From contig NZ_SOAW01000004.1 in the NCBI RefSeq assembly GCF_004364645.1, forward strand, positions 1-64,000: a stretch of 64,000 nucleotides of DNA, written 5' to 3'. This DNA is from Naumannella halotolerans (GTDB lineage: Bacteria > Actinomycetota > Actinomycetes > Propionibacteriales > Propionibacteriaceae). Under the pieces are notes generated by a model. It saw only the letters and a list, made by a program, of their open reading frames with translations. It had not been told where the DNA came from and did not search any database. This document shows, in pieces, positions 1 to 9,391 of the stretch. Numbering within the stretch: position 1 is the first letter of the stretch; every line of letters begins with the position of its first letter. The position numbers were made by a program, and so were the translations under genes.

Positions 1-69
1 ATACGACTTCCGCTTCTTCGACGCCATAACAGACATCCTCTCCGGCAGACCCGCAGGCCCGCCAACAAG
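1..69 (+). other. Possible 3' end of an interrupted upstream gene
   Basis: The second forward frame is open from the window edge and reads YDFRFFDAITDILSGR before running into the IS30 element. It could be the end of a gene cut by the insertion or non-coding DNA. Nothing in it is recognisable and too little is visible to decide. Confidence 0.2.
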
Positions 70-1316
70 GTGTCCGTCAAACAGGGTCAACCCCAACACC
101 TCGAGTGGTGGGAGTGTGTTGTGGGTTTTCGTGATGGGCCGTTGTTTTTCGAGATGGGATCGTCGTTGCGGTTGGCGGCGTTTTGGGATGCTCGGGCGAT
201 GGGACAGTCGTTGGAGGTGATCGCTGCCGATCTTGGTGTGGGTGAGGGGACTCTGCGGCGGTATCTGGTCAGGTCGGGGGGTGTGCGGCCGAGGATCGTT
301 GCTGATTCGAGGGCGCGGTTGTCTTTGGAGGAACGGTTCCGGATCAAGGAGCTGTTGGTCGAGAAACGGTCAGTGCGTTCGATCGCTGCGGTGTTGGGGC
401 CGGCGCCGTCGACGATCTCGCGTGAGATCAGACGCGGCAGTGTGTCGGGCTATCGCAGCGAGTACCGGCCGATGCGTGCGCAACGACTGGCCTGGGAGGG
501 GCGACGGCGGCCGAAGACGTTGAAGATTCCGTCGGAGCCGCGGTTGTTGACAGCGGTGAAGGCCGGGCTGGCCGAGCGGTTGTCGCCCGAACAGATCGTG
601 GGACGATTACGGCGAGATTTCCCCGACGATCCGGCGATGAGTGTGAGTCACGAGACGATCTATCGAACCCTCTATCTGCAGGCCCGTGGCGGTCTGAAAC
701 GTGACCTGCAAACGAGCACTCGGACCGGACGCACGATCCGGCAACCGCAACGGCGTGCTGGTCACCGCCGATCCCAGATCAAGGACATGGTCTCGATCTG
801 GGACCGACCGGTCGAAGCGCTGGACCGCACCGTGCCCGGCCATTGGGAGGGTGACTTGATCGTGGGCAAGCACGGCGAATCAGCGATCGGCACGATCGTG
901 GAACGACACTCGAACTTCTTGATCCTGATCCACCTCGACCCGGCCAAGGAGAACCGGGTCATCGCGACCCGTGACGGGCTGATCGCCAAGTTGGCCGGCC
1001 TACCCACCACGCTGAAACGATCCCTGACCTGGGACCAGGGCCGAGAGATGGCCCAGCATCGACACATCAGCGACATGACCGGAATCGACATCTACTTCGC
1101 CGACCCCCGCTCACCATGGCAACGCGCGAGCAACGAGAACACCAACGGGCTACTGCGCCAGTACTTCCCCAAACGCACCGACCTGTCGATCCACTCCCAA
1201 ACCGACCTCGACCACGTCGCCGACCAGATGAACCGACGCCCCCGCAAACGACTCGAGTTCGCCACCCCCTACGAAGTACTCTCCCAATACCTGTTGCACT
1301 GACCCATTGAATCCGC
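64..1316 (+). mobile_element. IS30-family insertion sequence (ends approximate)
   Basis: The element consists of the single transposase gene with short flanks. Possible imperfect terminal inverted repeats share only GGGTCA at 84-89 and its complement TGACCC at 1300-1305, so the exact boundaries and any target-site duplication cannot be fixed by eye. Confidence 0.5.
70..1302 (+). CDS. IS30-family transposase
   Basis: DDE transposase of the IS30 family, which cuts and joins the ends of its own insertion sequence. The N-terminal half carries helix-turn-helix segments, including APSTISREIRRG at about residues 112-123. The catalytic RNase-H-fold region has GHWEGDLIVG (D262), LTWDQG (D322) and NENTNGLLRQYFP (E356), a complete DDE triad. 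At 410 aa it is full length and intact, so it may be active. The GTG at 70 gives the longest frame; an ATG at 154 is an alternative because family similarity is clearest from there. It stands alone and is unrelated to the hydrolase gene downstream. Confidence 0.93.
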   Translation: MSVKQGQPQHLEWWECVVGFRDGPLFFEMGSSLRLAAFWDARAMGQSLEVIAADLGVGEGTLRRYLVRSGGVRPRIVADSRARLSLEERFRIKELLVEKRSVRSIAAVLGPAPSTISREIRRGSVSGYRSEYRPMRAQRLAWEGRRRPKTLKIPSEPRLLTAVKAGLAERLSPEQIVGRLRRDFPDDPAMSVSHETIYRTLYLQARGGLKRDLQTSTRTGRTIRQPQRRAGHRRSQIKDMVSIWDRPVEALDRTVPGHWEGDLIVGKHGESAIGTIVERHSNFLILIHLDPAKENRVIATRDGLIAKLAGLPTTLKRSLTWDQGREMAQHRHISDMTGIDIYFADPRSPWQRASNENTNGLLRQYFPKRTDLSIHSQTDLDHVADQMNRRPRKRLEFATPYEVLSQYLLH

Positions 1317-1394
1317 CGCACGAATGGCGACCATAAGTGACGACAGGACCGGTGGGCCGCGATCACCACCGAAGCAGCCCGCTAGATTCGGCGG

Positions 1395-2231
1395 ATGCTG
1401 GACTCCTTGCTCGCCGACCCGCTGCTCGAGGACCTGTCGTGGAGCATCATGATCGTCCCACCGTCCGGGACGCCGCTGCTCCACGACCCCGACCGGCTGC
1501 TGCGTACCGCCAGTGTCGGCAAACTCTTCCTGCTGACCCGGACCGCAGAGTTGATCACCGAGGGCTCGCTCGATCCGGCCGAAGAACTCTCCCGGTCCAC
1601 GGTCGAACCGGTGGCCGACTCCGGGCTGTGGCAGCATCTGCGCACCGACACCCTGCCGATCGCCGACATCGCGACCCTGATCGGCGCGGCCAGTGACAAC
1701 TGGGCCACCAACGTCCTGCTGCGGCGGGTGGGGCTGGACTCGGTGCAGCGGCTGGCCGCGACACTGTGCGACGGCGGTTCCCAACTCTGGGACGCGGTAC
1801 GGGATCATCGTGGCCCCGACCAGCCCGAGACCCTCAGCACGGGCTGCGCCCGGGACTTCGTGACACTGCTCGCTGCCGCCCACCACGGCAGCTTGGTCAA
1901 CCGCCGGGTGAGCCAGCTGCTGCTGGACTGGCTCGCCCCCTCCTTCGACCTGTCGATGGTCGCTTCGGCCTTCGACCTGGACCCGCTCGCCCACGTACCC
2001 TCGGGCGCCGCGCTGGCGGCCCGGAACAAGACCGGCACCGATGACGGGGTACGTGCCGATGTCGGACTGCTGAGCGGACCGGCCGGATCGCTGACCTATG
2101 CGGTGGTCTGCAACTTCTCCGATCCGTCCGCGCTCGGGGCGGTGATGGCCACCATGCGAGAACTCGGTGAGCTGGCTGTCCGCAGCGTCTCGACCTCCCC
2201 TAAGACTGGAACAGTTCCAGACTCGGTCTAG
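1395..2231 (+). CDS. Class A beta-lactamase-fold serine hydrolase
   Basis: Serine hydrolase of the class A beta-lactamase/penicillin-binding fold. The three active-site motifs are in order and at normal spacing: S40-V-G-K43 (SxxK), S100-D-N102 and K212-T-G214. No signal peptide or membrane anchor is visible from the ATG at 1395, which is unusual for a true beta-lactamase and suggests a cytoplasmic hydrolase or a non-classical export route. It is 278 aa, about the normal domain size. The substrate cannot be told from sequence. Its 3' end overlaps a palindrome that probably belongs to the catalase gene downstream. Confidence 0.82.
   Translation: MLDSLLADPLLEDLSWSIMIVPPSGTPLLHDPDRLLRTASVGKLFLLTRTAELITEGSLDPAEELSRSTVEPVADSGLWQHLRTDTLPIADIATLIGAASDNWATNVLLRRVGLDSVQRLAATLCDGGSQLWDAVRDHRGPDQPETLSTGCARDFVTLLAAAHHGSLVNRRVSQLLLDWLAPSFDLSMVASAFDLDPLAHVPSGAALAARNKTGTDDGVRADVGLLSGPAGSLTYAVVCNFSDPSALGAVMATMRELGELAVRSVSTSPKTGTVPDSV
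2203..2223. promoter_or_regulatory. Palindromic operator upstream of catalase
   Basis: CTGGAAC-A-GTTCCAG (2206-2220) is a perfect 15-bp palindrome. It extends to 10-bp arms with one mismatched pair, and AGACT recurs a third time at 2230-2234. It lies about 110 nt before the catalase start and overlaps the 3' end of the hydrolase gene. An oxidative-stress regulator (Fur/PerR, OxyR or similar) is plausible but unproven. Confidence 0.5.
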
Positions 2232-2331
2232 ACTGGGTCCCACAGGACCGGCCTACCCCCACCGCCTGTGCGGCCGAGGCGCCGCGATCGACCGTGGCGG
2301 AGGCCGGCACACGAGGAGAGGACCCCATCCC

Positions 2332-3894
2332 ATGCCGACCAACGATTCCCAGCCCGGCACCGAGAACTTCGGCGTCACCACCAATGACTTCGGCGCGCCG
2401 GCCGGAAGCGACGAGCATTCGCTGACCGTCGGTCCGAACGGACCGATCCTGCTGCAGGACCACTACCTGATCGAGAAGCTCGCACACTTCAACCGTGAGC
2501 GGGTGCCCGAGCGCGTGGTGCACGCGAAGGGATCCGGCGCCTTCGGCACCTTCACCGTCACCAATGACGTCTCCGAATGGACCAAGGCCGCGCTCTTCCA
2601 GCCAGGCGCACAGACCGAGATGCTGGCCCGCTTCTCCACCGTTGCCGGTGAGCAGGGAAGCCCCGACACCTGGCGCGACCCGCGCGGCTTCGCGCTGAAG
2701 TTCTACACCACCGAGGGCAATTACGACCTCGTCGGCAACAACACCCCGGTGTTCTTCGTCCGCGACACGATCCAGTTCCCCGACTTCATCCACTCCCAGA
2801 AGCGCCGTCCCGACAACGGGTTGCGGGACAACAACATGCAGTGGGACTTCTGGACCCAGGTACCGGCCTCGGCCCACCAGGTGACCTGGCTGATGGGTGA
2901 CCGCGGGATCCCGAAGACCTGGCGGAACATGGACGGGTTCGGCTCGCACACGTACCAGTGGATCAACGCCAAGGGTGAGAAGTTCTGGATCAAGTACCAC
3001 TTCAAGACCGACCAGGGCATCGAGTTCTTCACCCAGGCAGATGCCGACGAGATGGCCGGAATCGACGGTGACTTCCACCGCCGTGACCTGTCCGAGGCGA
3101 TCGAACGCGGTGACTTCCCGAGCTGGACGCTGAAGATCCAGATCATGCCTTACGACGATGCGCGCGAGTACCGCTTCAACCCGTTCGACCTGACCAAGGT
3201 CTGGTCGCAGCAGGACTACCCGCTGATCGAGGTCGGCAAGATGGAGCTGAACCGCAACCCCGAGGACTTCTTCACCGAGATCGAGCAGGCCGCGTTCGCC
3301 CCGTCGACCCTGGTCCCGGGTATCGGCCTGTCGCCGGACAAGATGCTGCTCGGGCGGGTGTTCTCCTATGCCGACACCCACCGTTACCGGATCGGCCCGA
3401 ACTACGCCGAGCTGCCGGTGAACAAGCCGCGCGCGGCGAAGGTGACCAACTACAGCCAGGCCGGGCCGATGCGCTACACCAACTACCCCAAGGGGCAGAT
3501 GCCGTACGCACCGAATCACTACGGCGGCCCGCATGCCGACCCGTCGCTGGTCACCGAGACCGACTCCTGGACCACGGACAGCGAGTTCGTCCGGCAGGCC
3601 TACACCCTGCGCGCCGAGGACGACGACTACGGTCAGGCCGGCACCCTGGTCCGGGAGGTACTGGACGATGCTGCCCGCGACCGGCTGGTCGGCAACATCT
3701 CCGGTCACCTGCTGGCCGGTGTCACCGAGCCGATCCTGGAGCGTGCCTTCCAGTACTGGAAGAACGTCGACATCGACCTCGGGACCCGGGTGGAGACCGT
3801 GGTACGCGAGTCGCTGGCCAAGGGCGCTCGCGACACCGCCGGCAACTCCTCCCCCGGCACCTCGGTCGACGAGGAGCAGCTCAGCGAGGCCTGA
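2332..3894 (+). CDS. katA: Catalase, haem-dependent monofunctional
   Basis: Breaks down hydrogen peroxide to water and oxygen. It is 520 aa from the ATG at 2332, preceded by a GAGGAGAGG ribosome-binding site. An in-frame upstream extension to 2167 exists but runs through the previous gene's end. Active-site features are present: distal His64 in RVVHAKG, the asparagine of [11 protein letters not shown] (136-144), and the proximal haem-ligand Tyr346 in [12 protein letters not shown]. The length matches small-subunit clade 3 catalases. It is monocistronic, with a strong terminator 25 bp downstream. The palindrome at 2203-2223 is the likely control site. Confidence 0.96.
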   Translation: MPTNDSQPGTENFGVTTNDFGAPAGSDEHSLTVGPNGPILLQDHYLIEKLAHFNRERVPERVVHAKGSGAFGTFTVTNDVSEWTKAALFQPGAQTEMLARFSTVAGEQGSPDTWRDPRGFALKFYTTEGNYDLVGNNTPVFFVRDTIQFPDFIHSQKRRPDNGLRDNNMQWDFWTQVPASAHQVTWLMGDRGIPKTWRNMDGFGSHTYQWINAKGEKFWIKYHFKTDQGIEFFTQADADEMAGIDGDFHRRDLSEAIERGDFPSWTLKIQIMPYDDAREYRFNPFDLTKVWSQQDYPLIEVGKMELNRNPEDFFTEIEQAAFAPSTLVPGIGLSPDKMLLGRVFSYADTHRYRIGPNYAELPVNKPRAAKVTNYSQAGPMRYTNYPKGQMPYAPNHYGGPHADPSLVTETDSWTTDSEFVRQAYTLRAEDDDYGQAGTLVREVLDDAARDRLVGNISGHLLAGVTEPILERAFQYWKNVDIDLGTRVETVVRESLAKGARDTAGNSSPGTSVDEEQLSEA

Positions 3895-3919
3895 GCACGC
3901 CCCACCTGATCGACCGGTC

Positions 3920-3954
3920 GCTGCGGGTCGGACCTTCGAGGTCCGGCCCGCAGC
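3920..3954 (+). terminator. Terminator after catalase
   Basis: A 15-bp stem (one G-U pair) with loop TTCGA spans 3920-3934 and 3940-3954 and is followed by GCGTTTCGTC. It is a GC-rich hairpin with a weak T tract. Confidence 0.75.
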
Positions 3955-4104
3955 GCGTTTCGTCTACACGGCGCTGATCCGGCGCGAGCCGGTCGGGGGT
4001 GGCGGTAGGGTCGGGCCAGCCGGTCGGCACCGATCCGTACCCGCCGGCCCCGAACGAAGTGTCGTCGCCCCGAACGACGCCACGCCCGAGAGACGAAGGA
4101 CACC

Positions 4105-4557
4105 ATGAGCGCTCCCGCCCGGATCCTGGTCCTGAACGGTCCGAACCTGAACCTGCTCGGTACCCGGCAGCCCGAGGTCTACGGCGCGGCCGGACTGGCC
4201 GAGGTCGAGCAGTTGGTCCGCACCAGGGCAGCCGAACTCGGGGTGGAGGTGGACTTCCACCAGTCCAACCACGAGGGAGAGCTGGTCGACCGGGTACAGG
4301 CCGAACGCGGTCGGGCCGCCGGAGTGGTGGTCAATGCCGGCGCCTACACCCACACCTCGATCGCCCTCCGGGACGCCTTCCTGGCCGCCGAACTGCCGTT
4401 GGTGGAGGTGCACATCAGCAATGTGCACGCCCGCGAGGAGTTCCGGCAGCGCTCCTACCTGGCCGACATCGCGGTCGCTGTGATCACCGGCGCCGGGATC
4501 CTGGGCTACCGCTTCGGCCTGGAGGTACTGGCAGAACGGCTCGCCGCACAGTCCTGA
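4105..4557 (+). CDS. aroQ: 3-dehydroquinate dehydratase, type II
   Basis: Converts 3-dehydroquinate to 3-dehydroshikimate in the shikimate pathway; the type II enzyme is a cytoplasmic dodecamer. The N-terminus LVLNGPNLNLLGTRQPEVYG contains the flexible-lid Arg21 and catalytic Tyr26. Asn77 in VVNAGAYTHTS and His103 in VEVHISN are the other conserved active-site residues. It is 150 aa, the normal size, with an AAGGA ribosome-binding site before ATG 4105. It stands apart from other aro genes in this window, so it is probably transcribed on its own. Confidence 0.96.
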   Translation: MSAPARILVLNGPNLNLLGTRQPEVYGAAGLAEVEQLVRTRAAELGVEVDFHQSNHEGELVDRVQAERGRAAGVVVNAGAYTHTSIALRDAFLAAELPLVEVHISNVHAREEFRQRSYLADIAVAVITGAGILGYRFGLEVLAERLAAQS

Positions 4558-4700
4558 CGCCGAGCACGGGGCCGACGCGAACACCGTGCGCCCGAGCCGT
4601 GGCGAATCATCACGCCCACACCCGCGGCGATCTGCCGGCGCTCCTCGGTTTCGGTCACGCCCAGACCACCACCCGGTTCGGTGCCGCCAGCCGGGGCCGA

Positions 4701-7055
4701 TCAACTCAGGTAGGCGGCCAGGTGTTCGCCGGTGAGTGTGGAGGCATTGGCGACCAGTTGTTCGGGCGTACCTTCGAAGACGATCCGCCCACCGTCATGT
4801 CCGGCGCCAGGGCCGAGGTCGATGATCCAGTCCGCATGGGCCATCACAGCCTGATGGTGCTCGATCACGATCACCGTCTTCCCCGACTCCACGAGCTGGT
4901 CGAGCAGCCCGAGGAGTTGTTGCACATCGGCCAGGTGCAGACCGGTGGTGGGTTCGTCGAGGACGTAGATCTCGCCGGGCTCGCCCATCTGGATCGCAAG
5001 CTTCAGCCGCTGCCGTTCACCACCGGACAGGGTGGTCAGCGGCTGGCCGATGGTCAGGTAGCCGAGGCCGACATCGACCATCCGCTGCAGGATCCTGTGT
5101 GCCGCCGGCACCTTGGCCTCACCGGAGGCGAAGAACTCCTCGGCCCGGGCCACCGAAAGCTCGAGCACCTCGGCGATGTTCAGTCCGCCCAGGGTGTAGT
5201 CCAGTACCGATGCCTGGAACCGTCTGCCCTCGCAGACCTCGCACGGGCTGCTGACCGTGGCCATCATCCCCAGGTCGGTGTAGATCACCCCGGCGCCGTT
5301 GCAGGTCGGGCAAGCACCTTCGGAGTTGGCCGAGAAGAGTGCGGGTTTGACCTTGTTCGCCTTGGCGAAGGCCTTCCGGATCGGCTCGGACAGACCGGTG
5401 TAGGTCGCCGGATTGCTGCGTCGGGAACCCTTGATCGGGGACTGGTCGACCGTCACCACGTCCTCGCGGTGGGAGACCGATCCGTGGATCAGTGAGCTCT
5501 TCCCCGATCCGGCGACACCGGTGATGACGCTCAACACGCCCAGGGGGATGTCGACGTCGACCGATTGCAGGTTGTGCTGCTCGGCCCCGCGTACCTCCAA
5601 CGTGCCGGTGGGGCTACGCACCCCGGCCTTCAGTTGCACCCGGTCGTCGAGGTGGCGGCCGGTCAGGGTGTCGCTGGACCGCAACCCCTCGACGGTGCCC
5701 TCGAAACAGATCGTGCCGCCCTCGCTACCGGCACCCGGCCCGAGGTCGACGACATGATCGGCGATGGCGATCGTCTCCGGTTTGTGTTCGACCACCAGCA
5801 CCGTGTTGCCCTTGTCCCGCAGCTGCAACAGCAAGGTGTTCATCCGGTCGATGTCGTGGGGATGCAGTCCGACGGTCGGCTCGTCGAAGACATAGGTGAC
5901 ATCGGTCAGTGACGAGCCGAGGTGGCGGATCATCTTCGTCCGTTGCGCCTCGCCACCGGACAAGGTGCCGGCGGGCCGGTCCAGACTCAGGTAGCCCAGA
6001 CCGATCTCGGTGAAGGACTGCAAGGTCGCATGCAGGTTCTGCAACAAGGGGGCGACGCTCGGCTCTGCCAACCCGGCCACCCAATCGGCGAGTTCGTTGA
6101 TCTGCAGGCGACAGGCATCGGCAATGCTGATGCCGTTGATCTTGCAGTTCCGGGCGGCTTCGCTGAGCCGCGTACCGTCGCATTCGGGGCAGATACGGAA
6201 GATCGCCGCGCGTTCGACGAAGGCTCGCACATGCGACGGCAGCGAGTCGACATCCTTGGAGAAGATCGATTTGTGCAGCCTCGGGATCAAACCCTCGAAG
6301 GTGACGTTGACGCCGTCGACCTTGATCTTGGTCGGCTTCTTGTGCAGCAGATCGTCCAGCTCCCGTTTGCTGTAGGACTTGATCGGCTTGTCCGGGTCGA
6401 AGAATCCCGAGCCGATGAAGATCCGCCCGTACCAGCCGTCCATGCTGTACCCGGGAATCTTGAACGGGCCCTCGTTGAGTGACTTCTCGGCATCGTAGAG
6501 CTCGTCGAGATCGACATCGTTCACCCGGCCACGCCCCTCGCAGGTCGGGCACATGCCACCGGTACGGGTGTAGCTGACCTTCTCGGCCTTGCCGTCACCG
6601 ACCTTGAGCGCACCGGATCCGCTGACCGACGGGGTGTTGAAGGAGAAGGCCGGCGGCGGTCCGACATAGGGCTGACCGATCCGGCTGAACAGGATCCGCA
6701 GCATCGCATTGGCGTCGGTGGCGGTACCGACGGTCGACCTCGGATCCGCACCCATCCGTTCCTGGTCGACGATGATCGCCGTCGTCAGCCCCTCCAGCAC
6801 GTCGACCTCCGGACGGGCCTGGTTGGGCATGAAGTTCTGCACGAAACTGCTGTAGGTCTCGTTGATCAACCGCTGGGACTCCGCGGCGATGGTGCCGAAC
6901 ACCAGCGAACTCTTGCCCGAGCCGGAGACCCCGGTGAACACGGTGAGTCGCCGTTTGGGGATGTCCAGACTGACCTCGCGCAGATTGTTCTCCCGGGCTC
7001 CGATCACCCGGATCAGGTCATGGCTGTCGGCGATGTGGTTCCTGGTCGCGGCCAC
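4701..7055 (-). CDS. UvrA paralogue (short, drug-resistance/UvrA2 type ABC ATPase)
   Basis: Tandem ABC ATPase of the UvrA family. Two nucleotide-binding domains are visible: Walker A at 42-50 and 514-522, LSGGE at 365-369 and 677-681, DEPT at 391-394 and 701-704. Zinc-finger cysteines occur in pairs: 169/172, 289/292, 583/586 and 606/609. At 784 aa it is about 150-200 residues shorter than housekeeping UvrA (about 950 aa), consistent with class II/III paralogues that lack the UvrB-interaction insertion. Such paralogues (UvrA2, DrrC type) are linked to tolerance of DNA-binding drugs. This gene stands alone, with two palindromes just upstream suggesting inducible control. Confidence 0.9.
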   Translation of the reverse strand: MAATRNHIADSHDLIRVIGARENNLREVSLDIPKRRLTVFTGVSGSGKSSLVFGTIAAESQRLINETYSSFVQNFMPNQARPEVDVLEGLTTAIIVDQERMGADPRSTVGTATDANAMLRILFSRIGQPYVGPPPAFSFNTPSVSGSGALKVGDGKAEKVSYTRTGGMCPTCEGRGRVNDVDLDELYDAEKSLNEGPFKIPGYSMDGWYGRIFIGSGFFDPDKPIKSYSKRELDDLLHKKPTKIKVDGVNVTFEGLIPRLHKSIFSKDVDSLPSHVRAFVERAAIFRICPECDGTRLSEAARNCKINGISIADACRLQINELADWVAGLAEPSVAPLLQNLHATLQSFTEIGLGYLSLDRPAGTLSGGEAQRTKMIRHLGSSLTDVTYVFDEPTVGLHPHDIDRMNTLLLQLRDKGNTVLVVEHKPETIAIADHVVDLGPGAGSEGGTICFEGTVEGLRSSDTLTGRHLDDRVQLKAGVRSPTGTLEVRGAEQHNLQSVDVDIPLGVLSVITGVAGSGKSSLIHGSVSHREDVVTVDQSPIKGSRRSNPATYTGLSEPIRKAFAKANKVKPALFSANSEGACPTCNGAGVIYTDLGMMATVSSPCEVCEGRRFQASVLDYTLGGLNIAEVLELSVARAEEFFASGEAKVPAAHRILQRMVDVGLGYLTIGQPLTTLSGGERQRLKLAIQMGEPGEIYVLDEPTTGLHLADVQQLLGLLDQLVESGKTVIVIEHHQAVMAHADWIIDLGPGAGHDGGRIVFEGTPEQLVANASTLTGEHLAAYLS

Positions 7056-7082
7056 GGGGCCACCTCTCTGTCGGCTTTGCAG

Positions 7083-7128
7083 GGATCGTCGACGATCCTG
7101 CCATCCGCTGCGGACAGGCGCTGTCCGC
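7083..7128. promoter_or_regulatory. Paired palindromes upstream of the UvrA paralogue
   Basis: GGATCGTCGACGATCC (7083-7098) is a perfect 16-bp palindrome. GCGGACAG-GCG-CTGTCCGC (7110-7128) has perfect 8-bp arms. Both lie 28-73 nt upstream of the UvrA-like start, where repressor sites would be expected. Confidence 0.5.
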
Positions 7129-7154
7129 CATCGGGTCGGGATTCAGAGCTCCAT

Positions 7155-7224
7155 CCCAGCAGGTTCACCCCAGCAGGTTGACGATGGGTGAAGGCAAGGG
7201 GTGAAGGCAAGGGGTGAAGGCAAC
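7155..7224. repeat. Short tandem repeats in an intergenic gap
   Basis: Two copies of a 14-bp unit beginning CCCAGCAGGTT (from 7155) are followed by three 13-bp units, GGGTGAAGGCAAG, at 7186-7198, 7199-7211 and 7212-7224 (last base differs). They fill the gap between the UvrA paralogue's promoter and the 3' end of the lipoprotein gene. Confidence 0.8.
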
Positions 7225-7234
7225 GGTGTCCGGA

Positions 7235-8101
7235 TCAGAACAGTTCACCGGTGCCGGGCGCGACCACGAACCCGTTCTCCCCGTTCAGGCAGATGATCGT
7301 CTCCCCGGCCGACTCCTCCACCACCGTGCAGCCCACTCCGTGCGCGGCGAGCACCTGCCCGTAGGCCAGCGTCTGGGGCTGATCGATGCCCCCGAATGCC
7401 AGGTCACCGTAGCTGGCATAGATCGCTTCGTCGCCGCGGCCGACCAGCACCGTGTTCGCCTCGCCGTCAGGGACCGGACCGTCGGCGACCGCATCATCGG
7501 GCAACGATCCGTGACAGCCGGCAACTCCCGGGCCCCCGGCCGAATCGGTGACCAGGATTCCGCAGATCCACTCTCCACCCGGGCTGGTGAAGACATAGTC
7601 ATAGCTGTTGGCGGTGTTGATGGTCGCCGAGTAGCTGCCGAAGTTGGCCCAGTCCCCTGCCGGTACGGGACTGTCGGCCGGCCACAACGAGAGGGTACGG
7701 CCGTCCTCGGCAGCACAGGCGGTGAAGGTGTCGTAGATGGTGGCATTGCCCGGACCGTCGGCGGTTCCACAGTGGTAGTCACCGACCTCGACACCGGGGA
7801 TGTCGTCGCCGTCATCGCCGATCTGCAGGAACTCGGTGATCACCGCGTTCGCCTGATCGCAGTCGACCTCGCCTCCGGTGACCATGATCACCAGTTCGTC
7901 ATTGCCCGGCATCGGGCCGCAGTCCGGCGCCACCTGGTAGACCGATTCCGGCGTCGGCGAGGGGCTGGGGCTCGGCGTCGGCGACTCCGTCACCGGCGCG
8001 GTGACCGCTTCGTCGTCCTCCTCCGGACCGCATCCGCCCACCAGTGCCACCACCGCAAGACCCACGAACATCCGCGCTGCCACCGTCGTCTTCTCCCCCA
8101 T
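7235..8101 (-). CDS. Putative secreted lipoprotein, unknown function
   Basis: The start at 8101 gives MGEKTTVAARMFVGLAVVAL followed by VGGC, a short signal peptide with a lipobox. The mature protein begins at the cysteine and has an acidic stretch and a Pro/Ser-rich linker (SPTPSPSPSPTP), typical of actinobacterial cell-surface lipoproteins. The remaining roughly 220 residues are not recognised. Five or six cysteines in this part may form disulphides outside the cell. Upstream in-frame sequence to 8182 is unlikely to be translated because it would bury the signal peptide. 288 aa. Confidence 0.7.
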   Translation of the reverse strand: MGEKTTVAARMFVGLAVVALVGGCGPEEDDEAVTAPVTESPTPSPSPSPTPESVYQVAPDCGPMPGNDELVIMVTGGEVDCDQANAVITEFLQIGDDGDDIPGVEVGDYHCGTADGPGNATIYDTFTACAAEDGRTLSLWPADSPVPAGDWANFGSYSATINTANSYDYVFTSPGGEWICGILVTDSAGGPGVAGCHGSLPDDAVADGPVPDGEANTVLVGRGDEAIYASYGDLAFGGIDQPQTLAYGQVLAAHGVGCTVVEESAGETIICLNGENGFVVAPGTGELF

Positions 8102-8240
8102 GCGCCGGAGTCTAGGCAACTCCTGCCTGCCACGCCGCCGGTCGGCAACCAGATGCCGCGCGAGCGGCAGATACCGACGCACTCACCATCACGCTCAGGC
8201 CGATCGGATCCGTCCGGCCAATCAGTCCGGGCAGATCAGA

Positions 8241-8837
8241 TCAGGCCAAGGGGATGTCGTTCTCGGCCTTCGATGCCTGGTAGTCGGACGACAATTGGTC
8301 ATAGGTCTGTCGCAGCGCGCTCACCTGTGCCTGCAGCGGTGCCGCCTGCGCGGGAGGCAGCGCGGCCAGCTCCTCGGTGATCGCATGGGCGCTCCAGTAG
8401 GCATTGCTGCGGGCGTACCCACCCGGTGCGACACCGAAGACCTCCTGCAGGATTCGCAGGTCATGCGGAATGGCGAAGCTGTCGCGGGAGTCGGTGTGGC
8501 TGAACAGGAACCAGAAGTTGTCGAACCCGGTCCAGGTGATCGCCGACAGGCACAGCGAACACGGCTCATGGGTGGCCAGGAAGAGGCAGTCGGAGGTCGA
8601 CGGTCGCTCCGAGCGCGGGAGTTCGTAGAACTTCTTCAAGGCGTGCACCTCGCCGTGCCACAGCGGGTTGTCGATCTCGTTGTTGGTCTCGGCGATCACC
8701 ACCGAGAGGTCGCGCTTGTCCAGGATCGCCGCACCGAACAGTTTGTTGCCCTCGGCCACTCCGGCGGCGGTCAACGGAACGATGTCGTCGTTGATCACCT
8801 GCAGCAGGCGAGTGATCAGATCGACCTCGGATGTCAC
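8241..8837 (-). CDS. Cytidine/deoxycytidylate deaminase-family protein
   Basis: Zinc-dependent deaminase fold of about 198 aa. The zinc site is visible as H61-G-E63 (WHGEVHALKK) and P-C93-S-L-C96 (HEPCSLCLSAI). The PCxxC motif after an HxE groups it with the deoxycytidylate, guanine and riboflavin deaminase clan, but the true substrate is not evident. The GTG at 8837 is preceded by GGGGAGAGGA at good spacing; the longer frame to 9209 overlaps the neighbouring gene and is rejected. The gene lies directly downstream of the Ddn-like gene in the same direction and may be co-transcribed with it. Confidence 0.8.
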   Translation of the reverse strand: MTSEVDLITRLLQVINDDIVPLTAAGVAEGNKLFGAAILDKRDLSVVIAETNNEIDNPLWHGEVHALKKFYELPRSERPSTSDCLFLATHEPCSLCLSAITWTGFDNFWFLFSHTDSRDSFAIPHDLRILQEVFGVAPGGYARSNAYWSAHAITEELAALPPAQAAPLQAQVSALRQTYDQLSSDYQASKAENDIPLA

Positions 8838-8868
8838 GGCTGGATCCTCTCCCCGATGGAGTTCCAGC

Positions 8869-9378
8869 CTAGACTCCGGGCACCGGCTCCGGGCCGGTTC
8901 CGCGGTGCACACCCTGCCGCCGGACCGTCGAAGATTCCACCAGCGCGAAGACGGGTATCTGCTCGGCATGGGCAGCCAGTTGGGCGGGGTCGGTGGGATC
9001 GTCCAGTCCCTCGGGCAGGAAGCGTCCGACCTCCCAGCCCCAGCGGCGCAGGTACGCGGCGATGATCGGTACGCGATCGGCGGCCGGCACCTCGCGAGCC
9101 GACAACCGACGAGTCCGACGACCACGGCTGAGCTCCAGTTCACCGGCGGCGCGCAGGTTGCGTACCCATTGACCGTTTCCACGTACCGACACCAGATACT
9201 CCGCGCCATGCCAGTGCAGCGGGTTGACCGGAACGGCCCGCGGTTCGCCGCTGTACCGGCCGCGGACGGTCAGATTCTGCGATCCGGCCAGACCCACACC
9301 GCGGTCCCCCAACCAGCGGACCACGGTGTTGAATCGGCGGTCGGTCGCACTCGGCGGCCGGTGATGATTGATCTGCAT
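8869..9378 (-). CDS. Ddn-like deazaflavin (F420)-dependent nitroreductase-family protein
   Basis: Belongs to the split beta-barrel Ddn family (formerly DUF385), whose members use reduced F420 on quinones or nitro compounds. Supporting patterns are GRYSGEPRAVPVNPLHW and YLVSVRGNGQWVRNLRAAG, the conserved core that binds the deazaflavin. It is 169 aa, with a GGGGAGGT ribosome-binding site before ATG 9378. It is divergent from a TetR regulator with repeated operator half-sites between them, so it is probably the regulator's target. F420 use is inferred from family, not proven. Confidence 0.82.
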   Translation of the reverse strand: MQINHHRPPSATDRRFNTVVRWLGDRGVGLAGSQNLTVRGRYSGEPRAVPVNPLHWHGAEYLVSVRGNGQWVRNLRAAGELELSRGRRTRRLSAREVPAADRVPIIAAYLRRWGWEVGRFLPEGLDDPTDPAQLAAHAEQIPVFALVESSTVRRQGVHRGTGPEPVPGV

Positions 9379-9391
9379 GAGACCTCCCCAG

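Noticed and set aside
2200-3708. 502-aa open frame on the minus strand
   Set aside because: It lies entirely opposite the catalase gene and reflects the codon bias of GC-rich DNA; no family is recognisable.
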